DNA from: Omnitrophica bacterium GWA2_41_15
Lineage (GTDB): Bacteria; Omnitrophota; Gorgyraeia; Ghiorseimicrobiales; Ghiorseimicrobiaceae
NCBI GenBank assembly: GCA_919902105.1
Contig: CAKKQO010000073.1
Coordinates: forward strand, 1-33,311
Reading direction: 5' to 3'
Length of the DNA: 33,311 nucleotides
The position numbers and the translations under genes were made by a program. This document shows positions 1 through 7,419 of the stretch, piece by piece. Position 1 is the stretch's first letter. Every line of letters begins with the position of its first letter. The notes beneath the pieces were generated by a model, which was not told the DNA's origin, made no database searches, and worked only from the letters and a program-made list of their open reading frames with translations.

Positions 1-21
1 CGAGGCGGGACATGTTTAACT

Positions 22-807
22 TTAATAAACCCCGACCAAAAAGCTCAATATTTTCTTTCCAAACAAAAGCGCGATCACGGCCCCTAAAGATAAAAATGGC
101 CCATAAGGAACTAAATGGCTCTTTTTTTTCACTAATATAAAAATTCCATATATTAACCCAAAAAACGGCGCTGTGAAAAAAGCGATTAGAGCCAACGCCC
201 AGCCCAAAAAGGCGCCCACGGCCGCCATAAGTTTCACATCGCCAAAACCCATTGCCTCTTTCTTGAAAAGAAAAGACCCTAATAAGCCCGTAAGATAAGT
301 GATAGCGGCTCCGATAAGCGCTCCGATAACAGACAATAATAAACCGGAAAAGTGGCTATTGACGTTCTGTATTTGAGGAAAGATAAAACTTAATGCCAAA
401 CCAAGGATGATGCCGCCCAGAGAAACTTCATCGGGGATAATCCGGTATTTCATATCTACAAAAGCAGCGATAAGCAAGAGAACAAAAAATAGGTTATAGA
501 TAAAGAACTGTAAGCTTATACCATAATACTTAAATGAAAATAAAAATATTACTGCGGTCAATAACTCTACAAAAAAATACTTAAACGATATCTTGACATT
601 GCAGTCCCGGCATCGCCCTTTTAATAAAATATAACTTATCAATGGGATATTATCGTAGAAGCGGATTTTATTATTACAATATGGGCAATGGGAACCGGGC
701 ATAATAATAGATTCTGCCCGAGGCAGGCGGTAAATACACACATTTAAAAAACTTCCCGCGCATAATCCAAAGATAAAAATTATTATCTGCTGCGTTACCT
801 GTGTCAT
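22..807 (-). CDS. pilD: Type IV prepilin peptidase / methyltransferase (A24 family)
   Basis: Inner-membrane aspartic protease that cleaves type IV pilin-like leader peptides and usually N-methylates the new N-terminus. The 261-residue length is normal for the bifunctional family. The cytoplasmic N-terminal domain carries the zinc pairs CPYC (C41, C44) and CRDC (C66, C69). The catalytic aspartates lie in VDMKYRIIPDE (D118) and GFGDVKLM (D190), between several hydrophobic membrane segments. Its start overlaps the aroE stop by ATGA, so it is the last recognised gene of the biosynthetic run and probably translationally coupled. Pilin or secretion genes are not visible here; they may lie beyond the left edge. 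The symbol could equally be gspO or comC. Confidence 0.93.
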   Translation of the reverse strand: MTQVTQQIIIFIFGLCAGSFLNVCIYRLPRAESIIMPGSHCPYCNNKIRFYDNIPLISYILLKGRCRDCNVKISFKYFFVELLTAVIFLFSFKYYGISLQFFIYNLFFVLLLIAAFVDMKYRIIPDEVSLGGIILGLALSFIFPQIQNVNSHFSGLLLSVIGALIGAAITYLTGLLGSFLFKKEAMGFGDVKLMAAVGAFLGWALALIAFFTAPFFGLIYGIFILVKKKSHLVPYGPFLSLGAVIALLFGKKILSFLVGVY

Positions 808-1721
808 TTTTTATTTAATGCCTCTTCCAGCGCTTTGCGCATTGCTTCCGAAGGCGCATGCCTACCGATCCAAAATTCCAATGCACGTTCCCCTTGATAT
901 AAAAACATACCTAAGCCTCTACAGGCTTTTTCTTCACCGCACGCTTCTTGCGCATCTCTAACTAACTGAGTCATTCTATTATATACTACATCATAAACAT
1001 ATAAATCCTTATGTAGTAAATTTTTATCAACAACCGAGGGATCACCTTCTTTCATGCCTATAGGCGAGGCATTAACTAACAATTGACACTGCTGTATTTT
1101 TTCAGGTATCTCTTTACAAGAAATAAATTCTAATTTTTCTCTTAACAACACAGGGGCATTTCCGAAATGCTCCTTAGCCGATCTAATCGTCTTAAGGTTA
1201 TTGTCGAATATATATATTTTATTAACCGTTTGCATTTTCCATGTCAGAGCGGCAATAACAGCTCTGCCCGCTCCTCCGCAACCAACAAGAAGCACATTTT
1301 TATTTCGCGCATCGAACTTTAAATCCTCTCTTAAAGATTCCCAAAATCCGCTTACATCGGTATTACAATAATCTAAGCCATTATGCAATCTTTTTACTGT
1401 GTTTACGGCTCCGGATATTTTTACGTAATGCGATAAATCTTCTGCGATGCCAGCATAAGGAAACTTCTTTGTTAATATTTCTTTTGTCTTTATCTTATGC
1501 GGAATAGTGATATTAAACCCTGCGATATCCTGCGAATAAAATATTTTTCCTTGCGTATCTTCTACTTTAATATTTTCTAATAAAAAACCCTCTAATTTTT
1601 CCGGCGGTATTTCAAATAGGCGGTATTCCGCCTCAATACCTAATTCCTTAAATGCGGCATTATGCATTGCGGCGGATAGACTGTGTTTTACCGGATACCC
1701 GATTAGGCCGTAAATTTTCAT
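804..1721 (-). CDS. aroE: Shikimate dehydrogenase (NADP+)
   Basis: Reduces 3-dehydroshikimate to shikimate in the aromatic amino acid pathway. The 305 residues begin with GYPVKHSLSAAMHN, the shikimate-binding SLS region, followed by FNITIPHK with the catalytic Lys, ISGAVNT, and NTDVSGF with the catalytic Asp. The Rossmann motif VGCGGAGRAV is near residue 147, and the C-terminal YNRMTQL and FLYQGERALEFW segments are typical. It is slightly longer than most AroE proteins because of small insertions, for example around EACGEEKACRG. The start has only a weak Shine-Dalgarno sequence. It lies 52 bases after leuA and overlaps the prepilin peptidase gene by 4 bases. No other shikimate-pathway gene is in the window. 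Confidence 0.95.
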   Translation of the reverse strand: MKIYGLIGYPVKHSLSAAMHNAAFKELGIEAEYRLFEIPPEKLEGFLLENIKVEDTQGKIFYSQDIAGFNITIPHKIKTKEILTKKFPYAGIAEDLSHYVKISGAVNTVKRLHNGLDYCNTDVSGFWESLREDLKFDARNKNVLLVGCGGAGRAVIAALTWKMQTVNKIYIFDNNLKTIRSAKEHFGNAPVLLREKLEFISCKEIPEKIQQCQLLVNASPIGMKEGDPSVVDKNLLHKDLYVYDVVYNRMTQLVRDAQEACGEEKACRGLGMFLYQGERALEFWIGRHAPSEAMRKALEEALNKK

Positions 1722-1773
1722 CTTTTATCTTTAGAGGACAAAACCTGCGGCAGAAAAAAAGACCAGCCAGAAG

Positions 1774-3309
1774 CTAAAAATAAACCTTCGGCTCATTATG
1801 GCGTGTTTTCAATGAAATTTTATTTATAGCATTTATGTACGCCTTGGCTGAAGCCTCAATTATGTCGGTAGAGGCAGCCCTTGCGCTTACCACCCTGTCT
1901 TTTACTTTTATCTTAATCGATACCTCGCCTTGGGCATCTTTGCCGGCGGTAATGGACTGTATGGAGTAATCTAATAATTTTCCTTTGATTCCGGTAATTT
2001 TATCAATTGCCTTATAGCAGGCATCTACCGGGCCGTCTCCACTTGACTCCGCTTTAAAAATTTTATCTCTTCTTTTTAAGCAAACTTGCGCCTTAGGTTT
2101 TATTTTTATTCCGCTTGAAATTACAAGGTCATCTAATTGCCAAATTTGAGCAGTAACCATAACTTCATCTTCAACGATGGCGAGTAAATCTTCATCAAAA
2201 ATGTGTTTTTTCTTATCGGCCAAGCCCTTAAAATACTTAAACGCCTTCTCCAGCTGTTTGCCTGTTAATTTTAAACCTAAACTTTCAAGCCTCTGTTTAA
2301 ACGCATGCCTGCCAGAATGCTTGCCTAAAACAAGCCCGGTTTCATAGAAGCCGACATCCTCCGGCTTGATAATTTCATAAGTAAGCCTCTTTTTTAAGAC
2401 GCCATCCTGATGTATGCCAGCTTCATGGCGGAAGGCATTTCCTCCGACTATTGCTTTATTGGGCGCTACCACAAAACCGGTAAGTTTGCTGACTAAGCGC
2501 GAGATTTTACAAATCTCCCTTGTATCAATATTAGAAACGATATCCTTAAAGATATCGGGGCGGGTCCTGATACCCATCACTACCTCTTCCAAAGAGGCAT
2601 TTCCTGCACGCTCTCCTATGCCGTTTATGGTGCACTCTATTTGCCGGGCGCCATTTTTTACCGCAGAAAGTGAATTTGCTACTGCCAGCCCCAAATCATT
2701 ATGGCAATGTACAGAAATTATAGCTTTATCAATGTTAGAAACGTTATTTTTTATTGCGGCAATTAAATTACCATACTCCTCTGGCTCGCTATAGCCCACC
2801 GTATCCGGGATATTTACGGTTTTTGCCCCTGCTTCAATTACAGCTTCAATTACGCGGAATAAAAATTCCGGCTCAGTCCGCGACGCATCCTCGGGTGAAA
2901 ATTCTATGTCCTCGACAAACTTACTGCCGTACTTTACGCTCTCAACTGCCAGGCGCAGTATTTCACTCTCGGCTTTCTTTAGCTTATATTGCATATGAAT
3001 CTTAGAAGTCGCCAAGAATATATGTATGCGCGGATGTTTTGCTTTTTTCAGCGCTTCGCACGCCGCGTCTATGTCTTTCTTTATTGCCCTGGCTAAGGCG
3101 CAGATAGATGCGCCTTTTACGGCCTGAGCAACGCTCTTAACCGCCTCAAAATCGCCGGCTGATGAAACCGGAAATCCTGCCTCAATTACATCTACGCCTA
3201 GCCTGTCCAAAGCGCGCGCAATCTCAACCTTTTCGTCTTTATTGAGGCTTGCCCCCGGCGCCTGTTCTCCGTCGCGCAGCGTTGTATCAAAAATAATAAT
3301 CTTATCCAT
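1774..3309 (-). CDS. leuA: 2-isopropylmalate synthase
   Basis: Condenses acetyl-CoA with 2-oxoisovalerate, the committed step of leucine synthesis. The DRE-TIM barrel starts with FDTTLRDGEQAPG (R12, D13) and has the metal ligands in SVHCHNDLG (H201, H203). The NGIGERAGNASLEE segment is typical of true isopropylmalate synthases. The C-terminal third, with LLDYSIQSITAGKDAQGEV, is the LeuA regulatory domain that binds leucine, so feedback inhibition is expected. At 511 residues it is a normal bacterial LeuA; citramalate synthase or homocitrate synthase is a less likely alternative. GAGGGA ten bases before the ATG is a good ribosome-binding site, sitting inside the end of the upstream gene, four bases away. 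LeuB and LeuCD are absent from the window. Confidence 0.95.
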   Translation of the reverse strand: MDKIIIFDTTLRDGEQAPGASLNKDEKVEIARALDRLGVDVIEAGFPVSSAGDFEAVKSVAQAVKGASICALARAIKKDIDAACEALKKAKHPRIHIFLATSKIHMQYKLKKAESEILRLAVESVKYGSKFVEDIEFSPEDASRTEPEFLFRVIEAVIEAGAKTVNIPDTVGYSEPEEYGNLIAAIKNNVSNIDKAIISVHCHNDLGLAVANSLSAVKNGARQIECTINGIGERAGNASLEEVVMGIRTRPDIFKDIVSNIDTREICKISRLVSKLTGFVVAPNKAIVGGNAFRHEAGIHQDGVLKKRLTYEIIKPEDVGFYETGLVLGKHSGRHAFKQRLESLGLKLTGKQLEKAFKYFKGLADKKKHIFDEDLLAIVEDEVMVTAQIWQLDDLVISSGIKIKPKAQVCLKRRDKIFKAESSGDGPVDACYKAIDKITGIKGKLLDYSIQSITAGKDAQGEVSIKIKVKDRVVSARAASTDIIEASAKAYINAINKISLKTRHNEPKVYF

Positions 3310-3313
3310 ACTT

Positions 3314-5194
3314 TTATAATCCCTCTACTGGCACGAAAATATAGAATTCATAAAAATTATCCTTATATAGCCAGCTAGAACCTATGCCCTTGATATCCTT
3401 GAGGATATCCAGCAACTGCAGAGTTTTTATAAGGTTACGCTTATATTCCTCTTGTTTTGTATCGTTACCGACCTTAATTGGCAAAGATCCAAACATTCTG
3501 CTAAGCGGCTCGATAACCTCCTTCGGATTAGCATAGAAAAAATTATTGAATTCAGGTTGTAGATTATGTCTTACTTGAGAGAATTTAACGCTGTCGCTAA
3601 GGTTTAAATTTTTCTTTTGATAAGTATTAATCAACATCTTTAGTAAAGAATCATTGGTAGTTGCGACCAAATAATCCCCCAAAAAGCAATAAGACGGCGA
3701 AAAAATATCTGCGTTTAATCCAAAAGGCAGGGTAAGGGAGGATTTGAGTTTTAAAGCATAAATATCCACAGCAGAATAATTATTTGTTTCTAAGTATGCA
3801 GGCAAAGGCGCATTTTCTTCTCTAAGAGCAGCGTCTTCCCCTGCCTCTTTTGCTTGCTCAGCTTGTAAGGAGGCAAAATATTTATTGAGCCCGTCATTCA
3901 TTCTCTGCCAAAGGCCCTGCATTATATTATTTATTTTTTCCTTATCCAAAACCTTTATACAGCCAAAAAATTCCGGCAGGCTTAAACTAAGCGCCTCAGG
4001 CCGCCCCTGATAAGAAAGTGCGACGTTGAGCTCTTTAAACCCCGCTAAACTACAGGCATATTCATTGCCTAAATAAGGCAAGACATCTTTCTCGATATCA
4101 AAACCTAATAAAGTATTAGCTCTTGTGTAAAACTGCGTAAACCTATTTACGCCTTCTGGATCTGTACCACCGATAGATTTTTCCAGCTGATTTTTTGTAT
4201 ACTCCCAGAAAAGTTTTATATCCCCTAAGTTTCCTCCGGAAAACATAGCCGCGCTAAAAGGGGTAAAGCCAAGGGCGGTGAGCTTAGCATTATTTAAACT
4301 CGCTAAAGCCGCCGTTAATGAGGGATCCTCTTTCCTCTCTTGGCCAAGATAAGACCATCCTTTGATTGCTATGCCTTGATTGAACTTTAATTCCAAGAAA
4401 TAAGCATCCAAAGGAGTTACCATGAATTTTACGGTGTTAGATTCTTTTAAGTTATTGGCCAGTTGGCTAAACCCCTTTATATCCAAATATAACCAAGCGC
4501 TAAAGTCATCTGATAATCTGTCTTTTGCCCGCTTAAATCCGTTATTGTAAGAAATGCTGTTCTTAAAACCGCTCTTATATAAATCTATCGCCTCTTTTAC
4601 CGCATCTAAACTATTGCTTGCGATTAAAACATCTCCTAAAATCAGGTAGGTTAATCCATCCATAGCTTCTGACTGTTTTATGGTAGTAATTTTATAGCCT
4701 TTATATTTAAGGACAGTGGTCAGTTTATCCTTCTTAACCATCGAGATGGAACGGTAGATTGATTCTCTAACTCGTTGGGATCCGCTTATTCTGCTTAAGA
4801 CGACAACGTCAAATTCCGCATCCTCTAAAGTAGTAGCACTTCTGAAAAATACCCCCATCAGCGTTTCTTTACCTAAAATACGCAATAATTCCTGCTTTTC
4901 AAACCATCGTTCTTTAGTTTTATCCTTTAACGCATTTATAGTTAGGCTATCCTTAAACGCCGCAGAATTTATAAGCTGAGAATAAATTTCTGTGGACTTT
5001 ATCTTATTCCAAGCACTATCTATATCGCGCACGCAAAGACAGATAAGTGCATCTTGGAGAAGTAAATCGGTAAGATTTCCTATTTTGGGAGGTTTTGATA
5101 ACTGCGGATAAAAGACAACGCTTATAATCGTAACCGTTATAACGGAAAAGAGTATGATTATTTTTATTTTTACATTTTGCATCGGGACACCCAT
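3314..5194 (-). CDS. Membrane-anchored extracytoplasmic protein, DUF3352-like
   Basis: Function not known. The 626-residue protein has one N-terminal hydrophobic segment (about residues 9-28, rich in Ile, Val and Phe) that looks like an uncleaved signal anchor, followed by about 600 soluble residues presumably outside the cytoplasm. The opening of the soluble part (DALICLCVRDIDSAWNKIK) resembles DUF3352-type proteins, which share the theme of an aspartate-containing strand followed by a 'W.K.K' helix; this assignment is from memory of the family and weak. A low-complexity Glu/Ala stretch occurs near residue 450. The ATG at 5194 and a second ATG four codons later are both possible starts; neither has a clear Shine-Dalgarno sequence. 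It sits between ilvC (24 bases upstream) and leuA (4 bases downstream), so it is cotranscribed with the branched-chain genes without an obvious metabolic link. Confidence 0.6.
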   Translation of the reverse strand: MGVPMQNVKIKIIILFSVITVTIISVVFYPQLSKPPKIGNLTDLLLQDALICLCVRDIDSAWNKIKSTEIYSQLINSAAFKDSLTINALKDKTKERWFEKQELLRILGKETLMGVFFRSATTLEDAEFDVVVLSRISGSQRVRESIYRSISMVKKDKLTTVLKYKGYKITTIKQSEAMDGLTYLILGDVLIASNSLDAVKEAIDLYKSGFKNSISYNNGFKRAKDRLSDDFSAWLYLDIKGFSQLANNLKESNTVKFMVTPLDAYFLELKFNQGIAIKGWSYLGQERKEDPSLTAALASLNNAKLTALGFTPFSAAMFSGGNLGDIKLFWEYTKNQLEKSIGGTDPEGVNRFTQFYTRANTLLGFDIEKDVLPYLGNEYACSLAGFKELNVALSYQGRPEALSLSLPEFFGCIKVLDKEKINNIMQGLWQRMNDGLNKYFASLQAEQAKEAGEDAALREENAPLPAYLETNNYSAVDIYALKLKSSLTLPFGLNADIFSPSYCFLGDYLVATTNDSLLKMLINTYQKKNLNLSDSVKFSQVRHNLQPEFNNFFYANPKEVIEPLSRMFGSLPIKVGNDTKQEEYKRNLIKTLQLLDILKDIKGIGSSWLYKDNFYEFYIFVPVEGL

Positions 5195-5218
5195 GCAACG
5201 ACATAGGTCATTTTAATT

Positions 5219-6214
5219 TTATTTCCGCATCCACGGCATCATATCCCTAAGTTCTTTTCCAACTTTCTCTATTGGGTGCTCATCGCCTTCTTTTAACAGT
5301 TTGTTAAAATTCGGCCGTCCCGCTTCATTCTCTCTTATCCATTCGCGGGCAAATTTACCTTTTTGGATTTCTTTTAAAATCTTCTGCATCTCTTTACGGG
5401 TTCTCTCGGTGATTATCCGTCTGCCGCGCGTTAAATCCCCGTAGCAGGCAGTATTAGAAACCCGCCTGCGCATCCCGGAAATTCCTGTTTCTTGGATTAA
5501 ATCTGTGATGAGCTTTAACTCATGTAAAACCTCAAAATATGCAATCTCCGGCTGATACCCTGCGCTAACCAAAGTATCAAATCCTGCTTTAATAAGCTCT
5601 GTTACGCCGCCGCAGAGAACCGCCTGCTCGCCAAAAAGGTCGGTCTCTGTCTCCTCCTTAAATGTTGTTTCAATTACTCCGGCTTTTGTTGCGCCTAAGG
5701 CCTTAGCATAAGCTAAAGCAATTTTTAAAGCATTGCCGCTTGCATCCTGAAATACCGCGACTAAAGAAGGAACGCCTTTGCCTTCTTCATACATCCTTCT
5801 TACTAAAGCTCCAGGCCCTTTGGGCGCCACCATAAACACGTCCACTTTTTTCGGCGGCTTTATCTCTCTAAAATGGATATTAAATCCATGCGAGAAACAT
5901 AGCGCCTTTCCTTTCTTTAAATTTGGCTTAATCTGCTCTTTGTATACCTTTGCCTGCACATGGTCCTGGGTTAAAATCTGAATTATATCTGCCTGTTCGG
6001 CAGCTCTCGCCGCAGAAACCGGAATAAATCCGTCCTTTAGCGCCTGTTCATGATTGGGGGTATCGGCTAATTCCGAAACAAGCACTTCTACGCCGCTATC
6101 CCTTAAACAAAGGCTTTGACCCCTGCCTTGAATACCATAACCGATAATTGCAATTTTTTTGCCCTTTAATAAATTTAAATCCGCATCATTGTCGTAGTAA
6201 ATTTTAATCGCCAT
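5219..6214 (-). CDS. ilvC: Ketol-acid reductoisomerase (class I)
   Basis: Isomerises and reduces acetolactate or acetohydroxybutyrate to the dihydroxy acids of valine and isoleucine synthesis, using Mg2+ and NAD(P)H. The 331-residue length is that of the short class I enzyme. The dinucleotide fold has [10 protein letters not shown] (residues 23-32). The metal site includes VAPKGPG and [12 protein letters not shown], and SNTACYGD is near the C-terminal helical domain. The loop after the second strand (SELADTPN, residues 47-54) lacks the Arg/Ser residues that usually hold the NADPH phosphate, which hints at NADH use. The start is preceded by GAGGAG with normal spacing, directly at the foot of a double-hairpin element. 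It follows ilvN and precedes an unrelated anchored protein. Confidence 0.95.
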   Translation of the reverse strand: MAIKIYYDNDADLNLLKGKKIAIIGYGIQGRGQSLCLRDSGVEVLVSELADTPNHEQALKDGFIPVSAARAAEQADIIQILTQDHVQAKVYKEQIKPNLKKGKALCFSHGFNIHFREIKPPKKVDVFMVAPKGPGALVRRMYEEGKGVPSLVAVFQDASGNALKIALAYAKALGATKAGVIETTFKEETETDLFGEQAVLCGGVTELIKAGFDTLVSAGYQPEIAYFEVLHELKLITDLIQETGISGMRRRVSNTACYGDLTRGRRIITERTRKEMQKILKEIQKGKFAREWIRENEAGRPNFNKLLKEGDEHPIEKVGKELRDMMPWMRK

Positions 6215-6215
6215 T

Positions 6216-6340
6216 TTTTCTCCTCAATGACGGCATAATTTACGGAAACGACGTTGACGTAAATTATATGCCGGAATTGATCCCGATAGCTGCAAGAAAA
6301 TTTAGGATAAATTTTCGAAGTGATTTGCTATCGGGACAAC
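6216..6340 (-). repeat. Double-hairpin element, copy 1, in front of ilvC
   Basis: Two consecutive hairpins fill the ilvN-ilvC gap. Stem A pairs TCCCGATAGC (6281-6290) with GCTATCGGGA (6327-6336), 10 of 10, and encloses an inner hairpin GAAAATTTA/TAAATTTTC (6296-6316) with a three-base loop. Stem B pairs CGGCATAATTTACG (6231-6244) with 6258-6273, perfect except for a two-base AT bulge four pairs from its base. On the coding strand the order is stem A, TCAATTC, stem B, TCATTGAGGAG, start codon, so the ribosome-binding site lies immediately after stem B. Related copies occur at 6832, 7222 and 29520. Not a recognised riboswitch; it could be an mRNA leader structure or a MITE-like insertion. Confidence 0.75.
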
Positions 6341-6356
6341 ATAACTTAAGTCCTCA

Positions 6357-6830
6357 CTAATGCGCCATTGCCACTCTTCCGGTCCTGATTAATTCCTTAA
6401 TCCCAAACTGGCTTAACTCCTGAAGCAATTGTTTAATCTGCGCCTGTTCGCCCACTGCTTCAATAATTGCGCTATCGCCTTTATGCTGGATTATCTTACC
6501 TAGATATTTATTGAATATACTTTCTAACTTAACCTTATCTTTACTGGAATAATTAACTTTGACCAAAATCAATTCGCGCTCCGTATGTTCTTTTTTGGTA
6601 AAATCGGTTACGGTAATTACATCGATAAGCTTATTCAGCTGTTTTTTTATCTGCTCAAGTATCTTCTCATCCTCTGCTTCAACTACGATAGTCATATAAG
6701 ATATATCGGGATCTAACGTCTCGGATACTGCCAAAGAAGCAATATTATAGCCGCGGGCGCTAAATAATCCTGCTATGCGCGCCAGCACCCCGAATTTATT
6801 CTCTACTAAAACAGAAATTGTGTGTTTCAT
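6357..6830 (-). CDS. ilvN: Acetolactate synthase small (regulatory) subunit
   Basis: Regulatory partner of IlvB that confers valine feedback control. Residues 1 to about 75 form an ACT domain, opening with TISVLVENKFGVLARIAGLF and containing the ARGYNIASLAVSETLD segment expected at the valine site. The second half matches the ALS small-subunit C-terminal domain, ending in ELIRTGRVAMAH. The 157-residue length is typical of the IlvH/IlvN type. Unusually, it is separated from ilvB by an HD-GYP gene and a small membrane-protein gene. It has no visible Shine-Dalgarno sequence: the ATG comes five bases after TCATT at the foot of hairpin element copy 2, whereas copies 1 and 3 supply GAGGAG there. 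The symbol ilvH would be equally valid. Confidence 0.93.
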   Translation of the reverse strand: MKHTISVLVENKFGVLARIAGLFSARGYNIASLAVSETLDPDISYMTIVVEAEDEKILEQIKKQLNKLIDVITVTDFTKKEHTERELILVKVNYSSKDKVKLESIFNKYLGKIIQHKGDSAIIEAVGEQAQIKQLLQELSQFGIKELIRTGRVAMAH

Positions 6831-6831
6831 T

Positions 6832-6950
6832 TTAATGACGACATAATTTACGGAAACGAAGTTGACGTAAATTATATGTCGGAATTAACTCCGCAGAATG
6901 TATCAAAATTATGAGACAAAATTTTGATACATCCTATGAGGCGGAGTGGG
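6832..6950 (-). repeat. Double-hairpin element, copy 2, in front of ilvN
   Basis: Same architecture as the copy before ilvC. Stem A pairs ACTCCGC (6888-6894) with GCGGAGT (6941-6947) and encloses a perfect 13-pair inner stem ATGTATCAAAATT/AATTTTGATACAT (6898-6932). Stem B pairs CGACATAATTTACG (6839-6852) with 6866-6881 with the same two-base AT bulge. Compared with copy 1, stem B differs by a compensated pair (CGG/CCG becomes CGA/TCG), and its loop differs by a single base. The element fills the gap between the small membrane-protein gene and ilvN. The segment after stem B lacks GAGGAG. Confidence 0.75.
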
Positions 6951-6951
6951 A

Positions 6952-7209
6952 TTATAAACTGTTTTTCTTTTTAGTCCCGGGAAGTATTCCGGTTGCACTG
7001 CCAGCGATGGCTGTTATAAGCGAAGTAAGTAAAATAAGCCCGCCAAAATTTTTACCGAATTCATAGCCTGCCCCTTGGGCCGCAAGATAGACCTGCTGAG
7101 GATCTCGTGTTTTACTGCCTGCAATACCACCGACAATTGCCCCGCCAAGGCCGGAAATAGTAAAAAATATTAGGAAAAACCAAATAATCCCAAATATTAT
7201 TCGTCTCAT
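6952..7209 (-). CDS. Small two-helix membrane protein of unknown function
   Basis: I do not recognise a family. The ATG at 7209 is chosen because AGGAG stands 10 bases before it; a longer frame exists but its extra codons run back into a hairpin element. The 85-residue product begins MRRIIFGIIWFFLIFF, a hydrophobic helix, followed by a Gly/Ala-rich GGAIVGGIAG turn, a short polar section (SKTRDPQQVYLAAQGAGYEFGK), a second hydrophobic segment (about residues 54-72) and a Lys-rich tail. The Gly-zipper look suggests a small membrane oligomer or a regulatory partner, which is speculation. It lies between the HD-GYP gene and ilvN and is flanked on both sides by double-hairpin elements. Confidence 0.6.
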   Translation of the reverse strand: MRRIIFGIIWFFLIFFTISGLGGAIVGGIAGSKTRDPQQVYLAAQGAGYEFGKNFGGLILLTSLITAIAGSATGILPGTKKKNSL

Positions 7210-7221
7210 AATTATTTTCTC

Positions 7222-7401
7222 CTCAATGAGCGCATAACTTATGAACACAAAGTGTGAGTAAGTTATCTGCGCGAATTGATCCCGTTGAGTGTATCAAAAT
7301 TATCAAAGAGAATTTTGATACGTCATACCCTCTGCAATTCAAGGAATTGTGAGGACTTAGTCCCTGAAATTGCAAGGCAATTTCTAGGGGCGAAACGGGA
7401 T
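7222..7401 (-). repeat. Expanded double-hairpin element, copy 3, with three inner hairpins
   Basis: Stem B pairs GCGCATAACTTA (7230-7241) with 7259-7272, again with a two-base bulge (CT) four pairs from the base, and its loop contains ACAC/GTGT. Stem A pairs ATCCCGTT (7279-7286) with AACGGGAT (7394-7401) over more than 100 bases and encloses three separate hairpins: GTATCAAAATT/AATTTTGATAC (7291-7321), CAATTC/GAATTG extended by CCTC/GAGG (7329-7354), and CCCTGAAATTGC with 7377-7389. The first inner hairpin has nearly the same sequence as that of copy 2. On the coding strand it ends TCATTGAGGAG before the small membrane-protein gene, as in copy 1. It fills most of the 202-base gap after the HD-GYP gene. 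Confidence 0.75.
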
Positions 7402-7419
7402 AGCTTTAAAGCTATCCCG
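7396..7419. repeat. Perfect 24-base palindrome over the HD-GYP stop codon
   Basis: CGGGATAGCTTT followed by its exact reverse complement. The left half on the plus strand overlaps the closing arm of the copy 3 element; the right half contains the last codons and TAG stop of the HD-GYP gene (7412-7414). As RNA it would form a 10-pair or longer hairpin right at the end of that gene. There is no U-run, so it is not a classical intrinsic terminator; it could protect the 3' end or be one boundary of the repeat element. Confidence 0.6.

Noticed and set aside
6216-6340. T-box or leader-peptide attenuator for ilvC
   Set aside because: No T-box consensus, no run of Val, Leu or Ile codons in a leader peptide and no U-tract after a hairpin; the same design also occurs before unrelated genes.
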